A stretch of 42,022 nucleotides of DNA, taken from assembly GCA_019694595.1 (NCBI GenBank), contig JAIBBQ010000033.1, positions 1-42,022 of the forward strand, in the 5' to 3' direction. The notes below the pieces were generated by a model, which saw only the letters and a list, made by a program, of their open reading frames with translations, searched no databases and was not told where the DNA came from. The translations under genes and the position numbers were made by a program. Positions 1 through 8,676 of the stretch are shown here, piece by piece. The first letter of the stretch is position 1; each line of letters starts with the position of its first letter. This stretch comes from Myxococcaceae bacterium. Lineage in GTDB: Bacteria; Myxococcota; Myxococcia; Myxococcales; Myxococcaceae.

Positions 1-1
1 C

Positions 2-1399
2 ACCGGCGGAGGCATGGGCGGTGGCGGCGTCGACGCGGGAATCGACGCCGGCGTGGACGCGGGCCCCGGCCCGTGCGCCGACGGCGTGCTGGGCACCGAC
101 GCCGGCGAGACCGACGTCGACTGCGGCGGCACCTGCGCCACCTGCGACGTGGCCCGGCACTGCGTGGTCCACGCCGACTGCCAGACCGGCCGCTGCGAGA
201 ACGACTACTGCGTGCTGGTGAGCGCCAACGACGCCGGCGAGCCCAGCCCCACCTGGCGCTACGTCGGTCTGCTCGACCTCGGCGGCGGCTCCACCATCTC
301 CAGCGGGCGCCGCGGCTTCGTGCTCGCCCGCGTGGGCGAGCGCTTCTTCATCGCCGGTGGGCACATCATCATCAAGAGCAACCAGGTCGAACGGGTGACC
401 AACCAGCTCGTCACCTACGACGCGCCGGTGGCCAGCCACCCGTCGCCGGTCACCGGTGCCAGCGTCTTCAACCCGGCGATGAGCTTCGGGCGCGGCAGCG
501 CCTGGGGCGGCATCGGCCCGGGCGGGGGGCTGTGGGTCATGGGAGGAAACGGCGGCAACGGCACCCCCATCACCACCTCCGAGTCGTACCCGGCGCCCGA
601 CGGCGGCTGGGAGCCGCGCAGCGCGATTCCCAACAACTTCGTGAACGCCCAGACGACGCAGCTGCCCGACGGCGGCCTGCTGGTGGCGCGCGGCGGCGAC
701 GTGCTGCGCGTCTACGACTTCGACGGCGGCTTCCCGGTCGTCGGCCCCACGCTCCCGCCCAACGCCGATGGCCTGGCGCTGGGCGACGACGACACCATCT
801 ACGCCTTCGCCAACGACGCGATGGGCCGCGCGGTGTCGCGCTGGAAGCGCGACGCGGGCGCCTTCCAGGTCATCGGCACCGCCCCCACCGTGCGGGGGCC
901 CAACCAGGTGTCCGCGGTCCAGGGCGCCGACGGGCGCTTCTACGTGGTGGGCGGCGCCAAGACGGTGGTGGAGGCCTTCACGCCGGGCGCCGACTTCGCG
1001 CGAGTGGCCGACACCAACGAGGAGCACGACATCGGCCGCGCGATGGTGGGCGCCGACGGCCGCATCTACGTCTTCTTCGGCTACTCGGGCTCGCCCAACA
1101 ACGACTACGGCTACAGCATGCGCATCGAGGCCTACGGCCCCACGCTCGACGTCTCCCCGGTGGCCGGGCCGCGCGGCGTCACCGCCAAGCTGACCGGCGA
1201 CAACTTCGCCGCCAACGCCCAGGTGAAGCTCTACTGGGGCAACCCCGACGGCGGGCAGCTGCTCAAGACCACCACCTCGTCGGCCACCGGCACCTTCACC
1301 AACGTCTCGGTGGTGGTGCCGGCGAGCGGCAACGGGCCGTTCTTCGCCGTCGACTCCCGCGCGCGCTACCCGGCCTTCATTCCCTTCACCGTGCAGTAG
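2..1399 (+). CDS. Kelch-like surface protein with Cys-rich module, 5' end outside window
   Basis: The reading frame is open to the first bases of the window (Thr-Gly-Gly-Gly precedes the first ATG at 14) and no signal peptide remains, so the true start lies upstream. Counting from the ATG at 14, the protein opens with a Gly-rich and Asp-Ala-Gly linker, followed by a module with eight cysteines around 'ETDVDCGG', a pattern common in myxobacterial surface proteins. The middle has repeated beta-propeller signatures ('FIAGG', 'WVMGG', 'YVVGG') that fit Kelch or galactose-oxidase-like blades. The last 80 or so residues look like an Ig-like/IPT or galactose-oxidase C-terminal domain. It ends at a TAG. 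I see no catalytic residues I can assign, so a structural or ligand-binding surface role is inferred. It is probably a lipoprotein, but the lipobox is not visible here. Confidence 0.75.
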   Translation, partial: TGGGMGGGGVDAGIDAGVDAGPGPCADGVLGTDAGETDVDCGGTCATCDVARHCVVHADCQTGRCENDYCVLVSANDAGEPSPTWRYVGLLDLGGGSTISSGRRGFVLARVGERFFIAGGHIIIKSNQVERVTNQLVTYDAPVASHPSPVTGASVFNPAMSFGRGSAWGGIGPGGGLWVMGGNGGNGTPITTSESYPAPDGGWEPRSAIPNNFVNAQTTQLPDGGLLVARGGDVLRVYDFDGGFPVVGPTLPPNADGLALGDDDTIYAFANDAMGRAVSRWKRDAGAFQVIGTAPTVRGPNQVSAVQGADGRFYVVGGAKTVVEAFTPGADFARVADTNEEHDIGRAMVGADGRIYVFFGYSGSPNNDYGYSMRIEAYGPTLDVSPVAGPRGVTAKLTGDNFAANAQVKLYWGNPDGGQLLKTTTSSATGTFTNVSVVVPASGNGPFFAVDSRARYPAFIPFTVQ

Positions 1400-1427
1400 C
1401 CCGCTCGGGTCTGGTACGCGCAGGGAC

Positions 1428-2831
1428 ATGGTCCTCGCGCTCGCCCTGCTGCTCGCCGCCACGCCGCACGCCCCCGACGAAGGCGACGTGCTGTACGTGC
1501 CGAAGCTCGAGGCGCTCTCGAGCCTCGCCCCGTTCCTCGACCAGGCGGCGACCCAGTCGGTGCTGCTGCGCCGCGAGGCCTGGCGCGACGACGTGCACCC
1601 GCTCCTGCGCGTCGACCTCACCCGCGCCGACGACGTGAAGGGCGTGGGGCTCGACCCCAAGGGCCCGTACACGCTCTTCGCGCTCGACGACGCCACGGTG
1701 GCCTGTGCCGAGCTCGGCGACGAGGCACGCTTCCAGACCCTGGCGCAGGAGCGCCTCGCCACCCTGGGCACGGTGGCCACCACCACCGACAAGGCGGGCC
1801 TCAAGACGGTGCTGGCCAAGGACCCCATCGACCGGGTGCTGGGCGCCTACCTCCAGAAGGGCAAGACGGTGTGCGCGGTGCGCTCGGCCGCGGGCCATGC
1901 GGCACGCGTCTTCCCGGTGGTGGCGGCGCTCATGGCCAAGGCGCCCGCCGGCAGCCACTGGAAGCGCGCGGCGCAGCTCACCGGCGCCGCGCTGCTCATC
2001 ACCCGCTACGGCGTGGCCGCGGTGGCCGCCAAGGGCCGCGAGCTTTCCGTGGAGGCGCGCACCGCGGCCCTGCCGCTCTCGCGGCTCAAGGGCGCCGGGC
2101 CCACGCCCTTCCCCGCGAAGCTCCCGAGCCTGCTCACCGCCCGCCTGCGGGTGGAGAGCGCCGACGCCCAGGCGGAAGTCGCGCGGCTGGTGCGCCGGCT
2201 CGCCGACGTGGTGCCCAAAGCCAAGGGCGGCTTCGACGCCGCGGGCGCGGCGCTCGCCCCGCTGCTCACCGGCAACGCGCTGCTCGTGCTCAAGGACGTG
2301 AAGGTCAAGGGCGGCCTCAAGACGCTCCCGCAGCGCTTCTTCGCGCTGCGCACCGTGCTGCTCGCGGAGGTGAGCGCCCCCGCGAAGGCCGCCGCCGCAC
2401 TGGAGCCGCTCAAGGCGATTCCCGGCGCCAAGCCCCTCGATGGGCGGCCCGGCGTCTCGCTGCTGGCCCCCGAAGGCGAGCTCACCGTGGGGCTCGACGG
2501 CAGCGCGCTCTTCGTGGCCAACGACGCCGCGGCGCGCGAGGCGGTGCTGGCCTCCAAGGGCGGCGCGCTGCTCGGCCACGGCCTGGAAGCCTCCATCGAC
2601 CCTGTGCTGGTGGCGAAGGGACTGGGCCAGGTGCCGCTGCTCGAGGTGGTGAGCACGCCGGAGCTCGCGGGGCTCCTCGCCGCCTCGACCGAGCTCGGGC
2701 CGCTCCTGGGCATCACCGAGCGCATCGCGCTGTGGTCCGACACCGAAGGCCTGGGGCACCGGGCCCAGCTCACCTGGACCCTCGCCGCCCCGCCGGCCGC
2801 CGACGCGGGCGTGGCCGACGCCGGGCGCTGA
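1428..2831 (+). CDS. Secreted protein of unknown function
   Basis: A 467-residue protein with a short hydrophobic N-terminus ending near 'LLLAATPHA', which fits a Sec signal peptide without a lipobox Cys. It lies 28 bases after the preceding gene on the same strand, so the two may be cotranscribed. The start ATG has an AGGG-type ribosome site just upstream. The mature part alternates Ala/Leu-rich helices with short beta-like segments and shows two similar halves, each ending in a segment like 'ALFVANDAA'. This layout recalls DUF3352-type secreted proteins, but I cannot confirm that by eye. The C-terminus carries an Asp-Ala-Gly-Val-Ala-Asp-Ala-Gly tail, a myxobacterial low-complexity feature. 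No enzyme motif is recognised. The gene ends 10 bases from a convergent gene. Confidence 0.7.
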   Translation: MVLALALLLAATPHAPDEGDVLYVPKLEALSSLAPFLDQAATQSVLLRREAWRDDVHPLLRVDLTRADDVKGVGLDPKGPYTLFALDDATVACAELGDEARFQTLAQERLATLGTVATTTDKAGLKTVLAKDPIDRVLGAYLQKGKTVCAVRSAAGHAARVFPVVAALMAKAPAGSHWKRAAQLTGAALLITRYGVAAVAAKGRELSVEARTAALPLSRLKGAGPTPFPAKLPSLLTARLRVESADAQAEVARLVRRLADVVPKAKGGFDAAGAALAPLLTGNALLVLKDVKVKGGLKTLPQRFFALRTVLLAEVSAPAKAAAALEPLKAIPGAKPLDGRPGVSLLAPEGELTVGLDGSALFVANDAAAREAVLASKGGALLGHGLEASIDPVLVAKGLGQVPLLEVVSTPELAGLLAASTELGPLLGITERIALWSDTEGLGHRAQLTWTLAAPPAADAGVADAGR

Positions 2832-2841
2832 GAGGCGCGCT

Positions 2842-5124
2842 TCAGGGCGCCGGCTGCTGCTGCGCGCCGCGGATGAGCTGGATGGTCTCGAAGCGCTTGC
2901 GCTCGAGCAGCCGCACTCGCCGGCCGTCGAGCAGCGTGTCGGAGGTCGAGAAGAAGCCGTTCTGTCGCAGGTCGGTGTCGTCCTCGTGGCGGAGCGTGAG
3001 CTTGAGGTCGCCCACTTCCTGCGCCAGCGCCACCAGCTCGACCTCTTCCGGCAGCAGCAGCAGCGACAGGTCGGTGTAGTGCTTGAGCGCCGGGTTCTGC
3101 TGGTAGGCGTTGGTCAGCGGGCTCAGCTTGCCGGTGGTCAAGATGACCACGTTCTGCAGCAGCGTCACCGCGCGGCTCTTCTGCGGGTCGGAAGGGTCCT
3201 TCACCAGGCAGATGAGGTCGACGTGGTCGCTCGGCTGCACCCAGCCGCCGACGGTGGCGGTGGTGCCCACCATCACGCTGGTGGCGCGCGCGTGCTTCTG
3301 GACCCGGGTGCTGAGCCGCTGGCTCGACTTGGCGGTCTCGAACTGGCTCCACAGGAGCGGGTCGCCCGCCTGCACCGGCACCAGCAGCTGCTGGTCGACG
3401 ATGTAGCCGACCGAGTCGGGCTTCACGACGGAAGAGGTGACGAACTGCTCGGGCACCGCGCGAGTGGAGACGAGCTCCTGGGTGATGCGCGCGCCTTCGG
3501 GGATGTCGGCGTTCGCCACCACCACGCTCACCAGCGTCCAGCCGCGCTTCACGGCGTTCGAGGTGCCGGAGACCAGGAGCGCCACCACGCCCGCCGCCAC
3601 CACCGCCAGCGCCGCCGCCACCGCGAAGGGCCAGCGCCCCTGCATGGGGTTGAAGCTCCTGGGCGGCGCCTTCGAAGGCCGCGGGGGCTCAAGCGCGGCG
3701 GCGGTGCGCCAGTCGGCTTCCTTGCTGGCCTCGCGCGCGGCGGCACGCCCGGGCCCCGGCTCGGTGGCCGGCGGCCGCGCCAGCACCGACAGCGGGCGGC
3801 TGTGGGTCTCCGCAGGCGTCGGGTTGATGCCGGTGGGCTCGGCCTCGATGGGCGCGGAGGTGACCGGGTTCATCGGCTTCGACGGCACCTGACGGGTCGG
3901 GGGCGCGTCGTCTTCCAGCGCCGGCGCGGGCCGGGCCGAGAGCACGCTGCGGTCCACCTCCATCGGGCTGAGCGCGGTGAAGTTGGCGGGGACCGCGGCG
4001 GAGCCGGACTTGGCTTCCACCCCCAGGCCCGCGCTCTTGCGAGGGCCGGAGCCGCGGCCGCGCGCGCTCTCGTCGGGCGGCACCGGGCTGGTCGCGCTGG
4101 GCGCGGTGGCCCCGAAGACGGGCGCGGTGGCCTGGGAACGGGTGCCGAGCGCGGGCGGCACGTCGCCGACGCTGGACGCGGTGCGCTCCGGGGACAGGCC
4201 GAAGCTCGCTTCCGCCGGGAGGTTGGCGACGCCGATGGTCTTCACCGCGGTGCCCTGCGCGGCGTGGCCGGCGTCGCGCGGCCCCTTGGCGTCGGGGCGC
4301 ACGTCGGTGAGCGGCAGGAGCGGGGCGCTCTTCGACTGCGGCTCGCGACCGGGAATCGTCGCGCCCTCGCCTTCGTCCGCCGGCACCACCGTCTCGCCGG
4401 TGCCGTGCAGCACCATGCGCACCAGCGAGTTGGTCGGGCGGCGGCCGACCGGCGCCAGGCCTTCGCGGCCGAGCTCGGTCACGCCCCGAGCGGCAGACGG
4501 GGTCTGGTCCTTGTCGCCGGAGCCCGCGAGGCTGAAGCGCAGCGCGGTGAGCTGGTTCTCCAGCGGAATGAGCGCGGGGTGCGGCGTGCCGGCGAGCAGC
4601 CAGAGGTACCCATCGCCCGCGAGCGACAGCTCCTGGCCGTTCAGGCCGCGCACCAGCGCGGCCACCGCCTTCTCGAGGCCCGCGCGCACGTCGGCCTCGG
4701 GCAGCCCGAGCAGCTCGGCGATCTCGAAGCCGGGGATGCCTTCGAGCAGCCGCAGGAGCACCAGCTCGCGCGCGAGCTCGGGCAGCTCGCGCACCCGGGT
4801 GAGCAAGCGGCGGCCCTGGGTGACCAGGGGGTCGGAGTCGGCCTGCTCGACGGCAGCGCCGGTGGAGCGCGCCGACTCGGCGCCCAGGGTGCGCGCGACG
4901 CCGGCGATGCGCTGGCCGAGCTCCGAGTCGTCGCGCAGCTCGTGGAGCCGGAAGAGCACCTGGGCCAGCACCTGGGGCACCAGCGCGGAAGCCACCTGGT
5001 GCGAGACGCGCGAGAGCAGCACGGCGTGCGCGTAGGGCGCGAGCCGTTGCTCGAGCTGCTCGATGGCCGCCACGTCACCCTGCCGGGCCGGAGCGACCAG
5101 CGCGATCCAGTCGGCGTCGGACAT
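2842..5124 (-). CDS. Sigma-factor-like domain fused to CpaB/RcpC-type Flp pilus assembly protein
   Basis: A 760-residue protein with two ends that normally sit in separate proteins. Residues about 10-160 resemble an ECF sigma factor: a helical region-2-like part, then a region-4-like helix-turn-helix ('LPELARELVLLRLLEG' followed by 'EIAELLGLPEADVRAGL'). Residues about 200-495 are a Pro/Ala/Ser-rich linker of low complexity. A single membrane span lies near 500-522. Residues 530-760 match the CpaB/RcpC family: a SAF-type beta-clip segment ('ANADIPEGARIT', 'VPVQAGDPLLWSQFE') and the following CpaB core ('GWVQPSDHVDLI', 'LLQNVVIL'). CpaB proteins line the Flp/Tad secretion channel in the periplasm. 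The topology implied is a cytoplasmic sigma-like head and a periplasmic CpaB tail. No other tad or cpa genes are in the window. The sigma-like part may have lost promoter binding and act only as a protein-interaction module. Confidence 0.8.
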   Translation of the reverse strand: MSDADWIALVAPARQGDVAAIEQLEQRLAPYAHAVLLSRVSHQVASALVPQVLAQVLFRLHELRDDSELGQRIAGVARTLGAESARSTGAAVEQADSDPLVTQGRRLLTRVRELPELARELVLLRLLEGIPGFEIAELLGLPEADVRAGLEKAVAALVRGLNGQELSLAGDGYLWLLAGTPHPALIPLENQLTALRFSLAGSGDKDQTPSAARGVTELGREGLAPVGRRPTNSLVRMVLHGTGETVVPADEGEGATIPGREPQSKSAPLLPLTDVRPDAKGPRDAGHAAQGTAVKTIGVANLPAEASFGLSPERTASSVGDVPPALGTRSQATAPVFGATAPSATSPVPPDESARGRGSGPRKSAGLGVEAKSGSAAVPANFTALSPMEVDRSVLSARPAPALEDDAPPTRQVPSKPMNPVTSAPIEAEPTGINPTPAETHSRPLSVLARPPATEPGPGRAAAREASKEADWRTAAALEPPRPSKAPPRSFNPMQGRWPFAVAAALAVVAAGVVALLVSGTSNAVKRGWTLVSVVVANADIPEGARITQELVSTRAVPEQFVTSSVVKPDSVGYIVDQQLLVPVQAGDPLLWSQFETAKSSQRLSTRVQKHARATSVMVGTTATVGGWVQPSDHVDLICLVKDPSDPQKSRAVTLLQNVVILTTGKLSPLTNAYQQNPALKHYTDLSLLLLPEEVELVALAQEVGDLKLTLRHEDDTDLRQNGFFSTSDTLLDGRRVRLLERKRFETIQLIRGAQQQPAP

Positions 5125-5195
5125 GGTCGTTGCGGAGTGTAGCGAAAAGCCGTGAAGTGGACGTGTTCCCTGTTCCGAAGGACAACTCCCGGCAC

Positions 5196-5468
5196 ATGGC
5201 GCAGATCATCGACCTCGCCCTCGTCGCCGAGTCCCGCAAGACCTTGCACCAGCTGCTCGAGGAGCGGGGCATCGCCTACTTCCTCCGCCGCGACGCCCGC
5301 CGCCCCTTCCAGCTCGAGCCCAAGAAGGTCGAGCAGGTGCTGCGCACCGCCGCCCGCCGCCGCGAGCGCGGCAAGCCGCACCTGCGCGCGGTGGAGCACG
5401 CCCGCACCGAGGTGCGCCGCGAGCTGATCCGCCGGGTGGTGGCGGAGATGCTGCAGACCGGTCTGTAG
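5196..5468 (+). CDS. Small basic protein of unknown function
   Basis: A 90-residue protein starting at the ATG at 5196 (Met-Ala-Gln-Ile-Ile). The frame can be read from 5130, but the extra N-terminal stretch overlaps the promoter side of the divergent sigma-CpaB gene and reads like non-coding sequence. A GAAGGA element lies about 13 bases upstream of 5196, somewhat far. The protein is predicted all-helical and rich in Arg, with a basic middle segment ('RTAARRRERGK') and no membrane span or signal peptide. This could suit nucleic-acid or protein binding, but I do not recognise the family. The following gene begins 50 bases downstream on the same strand. Confidence 0.6.
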   Translation: MAQIIDLALVAESRKTLHQLLEERGIAYFLRRDARRPFQLEPKKVEQVLRTAARRRERGKPHLRAVEHARTEVRRELIRRVVAEMLQTGL

Positions 5469-5518
5469 ACGGCACGCGGCGCTGGCGGGGGCCCCCCGGC
5501 GCGGTTACACGGAGACCC

Positions 5519-5980
5519 GTGAGTTCTTCTTCTTCCGGCGTGCGCTTCTTCGAGCAGGTCCACGGCGTCTACTTCGACGACCTCGACGCCTTCCAGGTGC
5601 TCCACAACGCCCGCTACGTGCTGCTCTTCGAGCGCACCATCGGCGGCTTCTGGCGCCAGCTCGGCTGGGGCGGCACCCTCGACATGCAGAACAACCCCGA
5701 CCAGTACCACCTGGTGCGGGCCAACCACGTCGAGTACCTGAAGCCGGTGGAAGGCACCGGAGAAGTGCGGGTGCGCGTCTGGGTCGAGGAGCTCGGCCGC
5801 ACCAGCCTCACCTTCGCCTTCTGCGTGCTCCCGCTCGACCAGGACGTGGACCACGCGCGCGGTCAGCGGGTCATCGTGCGCGTCGACCAGGGCAGCCGCC
5901 TGCCGTCGCCGTGGACCGAAGGCTTCCGCAAGAAGCTGATGCCCTACGTGCGCACGGTGAAGCCGCTCAAGGGGCCGTGA
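5519..5980 (+). CDS. Hotdog-fold acyl-CoA thioesterase (4HBT/YbgC family)
   Basis: A 153-residue protein of typical single-hotdog length, starting at a GTG at 5519 preceded by GGAG. The N-terminal motif 'FDDLDAFQVLHNARY' matches the family pattern in which an Asp (D23 here) followed by a Gly/Val-His-Asn-x-x-Tyr segment forms the active site that attacks acyl-CoA thioesters. The core hotdog helix ('YVLLFERTIGGFW') and following strands are present. Cytoplasmic, no signal peptide. Family members hydrolyse acyl-CoA, or act with the Tol-Pal system in the case of YbgC, but no tol genes are nearby, so the substrate is unknown. Its 3' end overlaps the convergent fmt gene by 14 bases. Asp at the catalytic position is what I see; thioesterase activity is inferred from family. 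Confidence 0.85.
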   Translation: MSSSSSGVRFFEQVHGVYFDDLDAFQVLHNARYVLLFERTIGGFWRQLGWGGTLDMQNNPDQYHLVRANHVEYLKPVEGTGEVRVRVWVEELGRTSLTFAFCVLPLDQDVDHARGQRVIVRVDQGSRLPSPWTEGFRKKLMPYVRTVKPLKGP

Positions 5981-6911
5981 GCGCGCCGTCGAACGGAGCG
6001 CTGCCCACCGCGAGCGGGCGGCCCCGCAGGTAGTCGGCCACCGGCATCGGCTTCTTGCCTTCGGGCTGCACCACCTCGAGCCACAGCGAGCCCACGCCGC
6101 ACGCCACCTCGAGTCCCTTGGGGCCCGCGGTGAGCACGGTGCCCGGCGCGCCCTGCCCGTCGCCCACGCGCACCTGGTGCACCTTGAGGAGCGCGCCCTT
6201 CTCGGAGGTGAAGGCGCCCGGCCAGGGGGTGAAGGCGCGCAGCCGCCGCTCGAGCACCGCCGCGGGCTTCGAGAAGTCGAGCCGGCCTTCGGCCTTGTCG
6301 ATCATCGGCGCCATCACCACGCCTTCGGCGGGCTGGGGCACCGGGGTGCGCTCCCCGCGCAGGTACGGCACCAGGTGCTCGCGCAGGAGCTGCCCGCCCA
6401 TCGCGCTCAGCCGGTCGTGCAGCGTGGCCGAGGTGTCGGTGGGGCCGATGGGGGTGGCCGCCGAGGCGATGACCGCGCCGGTGTCCATGCCTTCGTCCAT
6501 CTTCATCAGGCACACCCCGGTCTGCGCGTCACCCGAGGCGATGGCCCACTGGATGGGCGCCGCCCCGCGGAAGCGCGGCAGCAGCGAGCCGTGCACGTTG
6601 AGACAGCCCTTGGGAAAGGCGGCCAGCACGTCGGGCGGGAGAATCTTGCCGTAGGCGGTGACCACCGCGACCTCGGCCCCCAGCGCCTGCAGGTCCTGCG
6701 CGAAGGTCGTGCCGCGGAGCTTCGGCGGCTGCAGCACGGGGATGCCGTGCGCGAGCGCCGCTTCCTTCACCGGCGGCGCGGCGAGCGCCTGGCCCCGGCC
6801 CTTGGGCTTGTCGGGCTGGGTCACCACCGCCACCACCTCGCCGAGCGAGAGGCAGGCTTCGAGCGACGGCACCGCGAACTGAGGCGTCCCCATGAAGACG
6901 AGCCTGGCCAT
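5967..6911 (-). CDS. fmt: Methionyl-tRNA formyltransferase
   Basis: A 314-residue protein, the usual length for Fmt, which formylates initiator methionyl-tRNA using 10-formyl-tetrahydrofolate in the cytoplasm. The start is placed at the ATG at 6911 (Met-Ala-Arg-Leu-Val-Phe-Met-Gly-Thr) because a GAGGGGG ribosome site lies just upstream; the frame is open 23 codons further but that part is Arg-rich and unlike Fmt. The signature 'NVHGSLLPRFRGAAPI' gives the catalytic Asn105 and His107, and 'MKMDEGMDTGAV' holds the catalytic Asp143. The C-terminal tRNA-binding domain follows from about residue 205. Usually fmt sits beside def (peptide deformylase), but def is not seen here. The stop codon lies within the end of the convergent thioesterase gene. 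Confidence 0.97.
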   Translation of the reverse strand: MARLVFMGTPQFAVPSLEACLSLGEVVAVVTQPDKPKGRGQALAAPPVKEAALAHGIPVLQPPKLRGTTFAQDLQALGAEVAVVTAYGKILPPDVLAAFPKGCLNVHGSLLPRFRGAAPIQWAIASGDAQTGVCLMKMDEGMDTGAVIASAATPIGPTDTSATLHDRLSAMGGQLLREHLVPYLRGERTPVPQPAEGVVMAPMIDKAEGRLDFSKPAAVLERRLRAFTPWPGAFTSEKGALLKVHQVRVGDGQGAPGTVLTAGPKGLEVACGVGSLWLEVVQPEGKKPMPVADYLRGRPLAVGSAPFDGALTAP

Positions 6912-7021
6912 GCCCCCTCGTCGCTCAAGGCCGCGCCCCTTCACAAGCGCTTTCCTTCGCCGCAGGCGGCGGCTAAGCACCCGCGCGCCGCTCTTTCACC
7001 ACGCCCCAGGGGGTCTCCTTC

Positions 7022-8614
7022 ATGCGCTTCGCGCTCGCCGTCACGCTGTCCGCTGCCCTGCTGCTCACCGCCGGCTGCAAGGGTGACCCCAGCACCGCCG
7101 AGTACTGGGACAAGGCGCTCGACGCGGGCAAGAAGCACAAGGACAAGGTGAAGGTGGTCGAGGAGCTGCGCTCCAAGAACCCCAAGCCCACCGGCATCCT
7201 CGAGGTGCTGCACAAGCACCTCGCGAGCGAGAAGTCGGGCGAGACCAAGGCCGCCATCGCGCGCCTGCTGGGCGAGATGAAGGACCCGTCGAGCGTCGGG
7301 CCGCTCACCGAGGCCATCGCGCCGGGCGCCTCCGACAGCGACGAGAAGGCGATGAACAAGGAAATCGCCGTGGCGCTCGGCAACATCGGCGACCTCAAGG
7401 CGGGCCCCGCGCTGCGCAAGCTGCTGTCGTCGAAGGACGGCTTCACCCAGGTCGCGGCCATCGAGGCGCTGGGCGAGCTCAAGGACAAGGAAAGCTTCGA
7501 CGGCCTCTACAAGCTGGCCACCGACGAGGCGACCGAGCCGTTCATCAACAAGAAGGCCATTCAGGCGGTGGGCGAGCTCGCCGACGCGCGCGCGGTGCCG
7601 GGGCTGACCCGCATGATGTTCAAGGAGCGCCGCGGGGTGAGCTTCTACCTGGAAGCGAGCTACGCGCTGTACCAGATCGGCCCCGCCGCGGCCGACGGCC
7701 TGCTCACCGTGCTCGAGGGCAAGGACCAGGAGCTCAACAAGTGGGCGCAGGAAGCCGGCATCATCGACGCCGCGCTCGCGGCCAAGGCGGCGCAGGTGCT
7801 GGGCGACCTCCACGAGAATCGCGCGGAGAAGCTGCTCACCGAGAAGCTCAAGTTCGACCACCCCGCGCTGGACATCAAGCTCTTCGTCCGCCTCCGCGCC
7901 GCCGACGCGCTCGGCCGCATGCGCTCCAAGGACGCCGCCAAGGCGCTCGCCGGCATGCTGGAGGAGCCCGAGGCCACCGCCCGCGGCGAGTACTGCCGCG
8001 CGCTGGTGAAGATCGGCGCCAAGGACCAGGTCCCCGCGCTGGTGAAGGCCGCCAGCAAGGGCAGCTGGGACGCGCGCGACGGCGCGCTCATCGCGGTGGC
8101 GCTGCTCGGTGAGGAGCGCGACCTCGCGGCCTACGAGAAGTTCAAGAAGGACGAGGAAGGCCTGACCCGCGCCGAGTGCAAGGAAGACGACATGGTCAAG
8201 GGCTGCAAGGACCCGGACAGCCTGGTGAAGCAGCACCTCGCGACCCTGGACGCGTACCAGAAGGCGCTCGAGGCGGCGAAGGAGTGCAAGGCCGACGGAG
8301 CCTGCTGGACCAAGAAGCTCGACGACGGCAGCGAGTGGGTGCGCACCCGCGCGGCGTACGAGCTCGGCCGCAGCGGCAAGGCCGACGCGGCGGCGGCGCT
8401 CACCAAGAAGCTCACCGACTCGAACCTCGAGTCGCGCCTCGCCGTCATCCAGAGCCTGGCGTGGCTCATTCACGACTCCAAGGACGCGGCGGCCAAGGCG
8501 AAGGAAGCGCTCCCGGCGCTCGAGAAGCAGATCGCCGAGGAGAAGGGCAAGACCGAGTTCGTGAAGGTGAACGAGGACCTGCGCCGCCTCGCGGTGCTGA
8601 TGCGCCGCAACTGA
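7022..8614 (+). CDS. HEAT-repeat lipoprotein
   Basis: A 530-residue protein starting at ATG 7022 with AGGGGG about eight bases upstream. The signal peptide ends in the lipobox Leu-Thr-Ala-Gly-Cys, so Cys19 should be lipidated. Most of the mature chain is a series of about 30-35-residue paired helices of the HEAT/PBS-lyase type ('AIARLLGEMKDPSSVGPLTEA', 'AIEALGELKDKESFDGL', 'RTRAAYELGRSGKADAAAAL'), an alpha-solenoid used as a protein-binding scaffold. Residues about 373-427 interrupt the repeats with a charged segment holding four cysteines, which could form disulfides in the periplasm. No enzyme motif is present. It is divergent from fmt and followed 62 bases later by another same-strand gene. 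Scaffold function is inferred; the partner is unknown. Confidence 0.85.
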   Translation: MRFALAVTLSAALLLTAGCKGDPSTAEYWDKALDAGKKHKDKVKVVEELRSKNPKPTGILEVLHKHLASEKSGETKAAIARLLGEMKDPSSVGPLTEAIAPGASDSDEKAMNKEIAVALGNIGDLKAGPALRKLLSSKDGFTQVAAIEALGELKDKESFDGLYKLATDEATEPFINKKAIQAVGELADARAVPGLTRMMFKERRGVSFYLEASYALYQIGPAAADGLLTVLEGKDQELNKWAQEAGIIDAALAAKAAQVLGDLHENRAEKLLTEKLKFDHPALDIKLFVRLRAADALGRMRSKDAAKALAGMLEEPEATARGEYCRALVKIGAKDQVPALVKAASKGSWDARDGALIAVALLGEERDLAAYEKFKKDEEGLTRAECKEDDMVKGCKDPDSLVKQHLATLDAYQKALEAAKECKADGACWTKKLDDGSEWVRTRAAYELGRSGKADAAAALTKKLTDSNLESRLAVIQSLAWLIHDSKDAAAKAKEALPALEKQIAEEKGKTEFVKVNEDLRRLAVLMRRN

Positions 8615-8676
8615 ACCCGCGAAGGTCGGCGGGTGCCTTTCGTGGGCCACGGGGGGACCTCAAGTAGGCTCCCCTC

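Noticed and set aside
1386-2759. Minus-strand open frame opposite the secreted protein
   Set aside because: Composition (Arg, His, Glu, Gly) is that of a GC-rich antisense shadow and no recognisable motif is present.
5130-5195. Extended N-terminus for the small basic protein at 5196
   Set aside because: The extra 22 codons lie in the divergent promoter region of the sigma-CpaB gene and do not resemble the rest of the protein.
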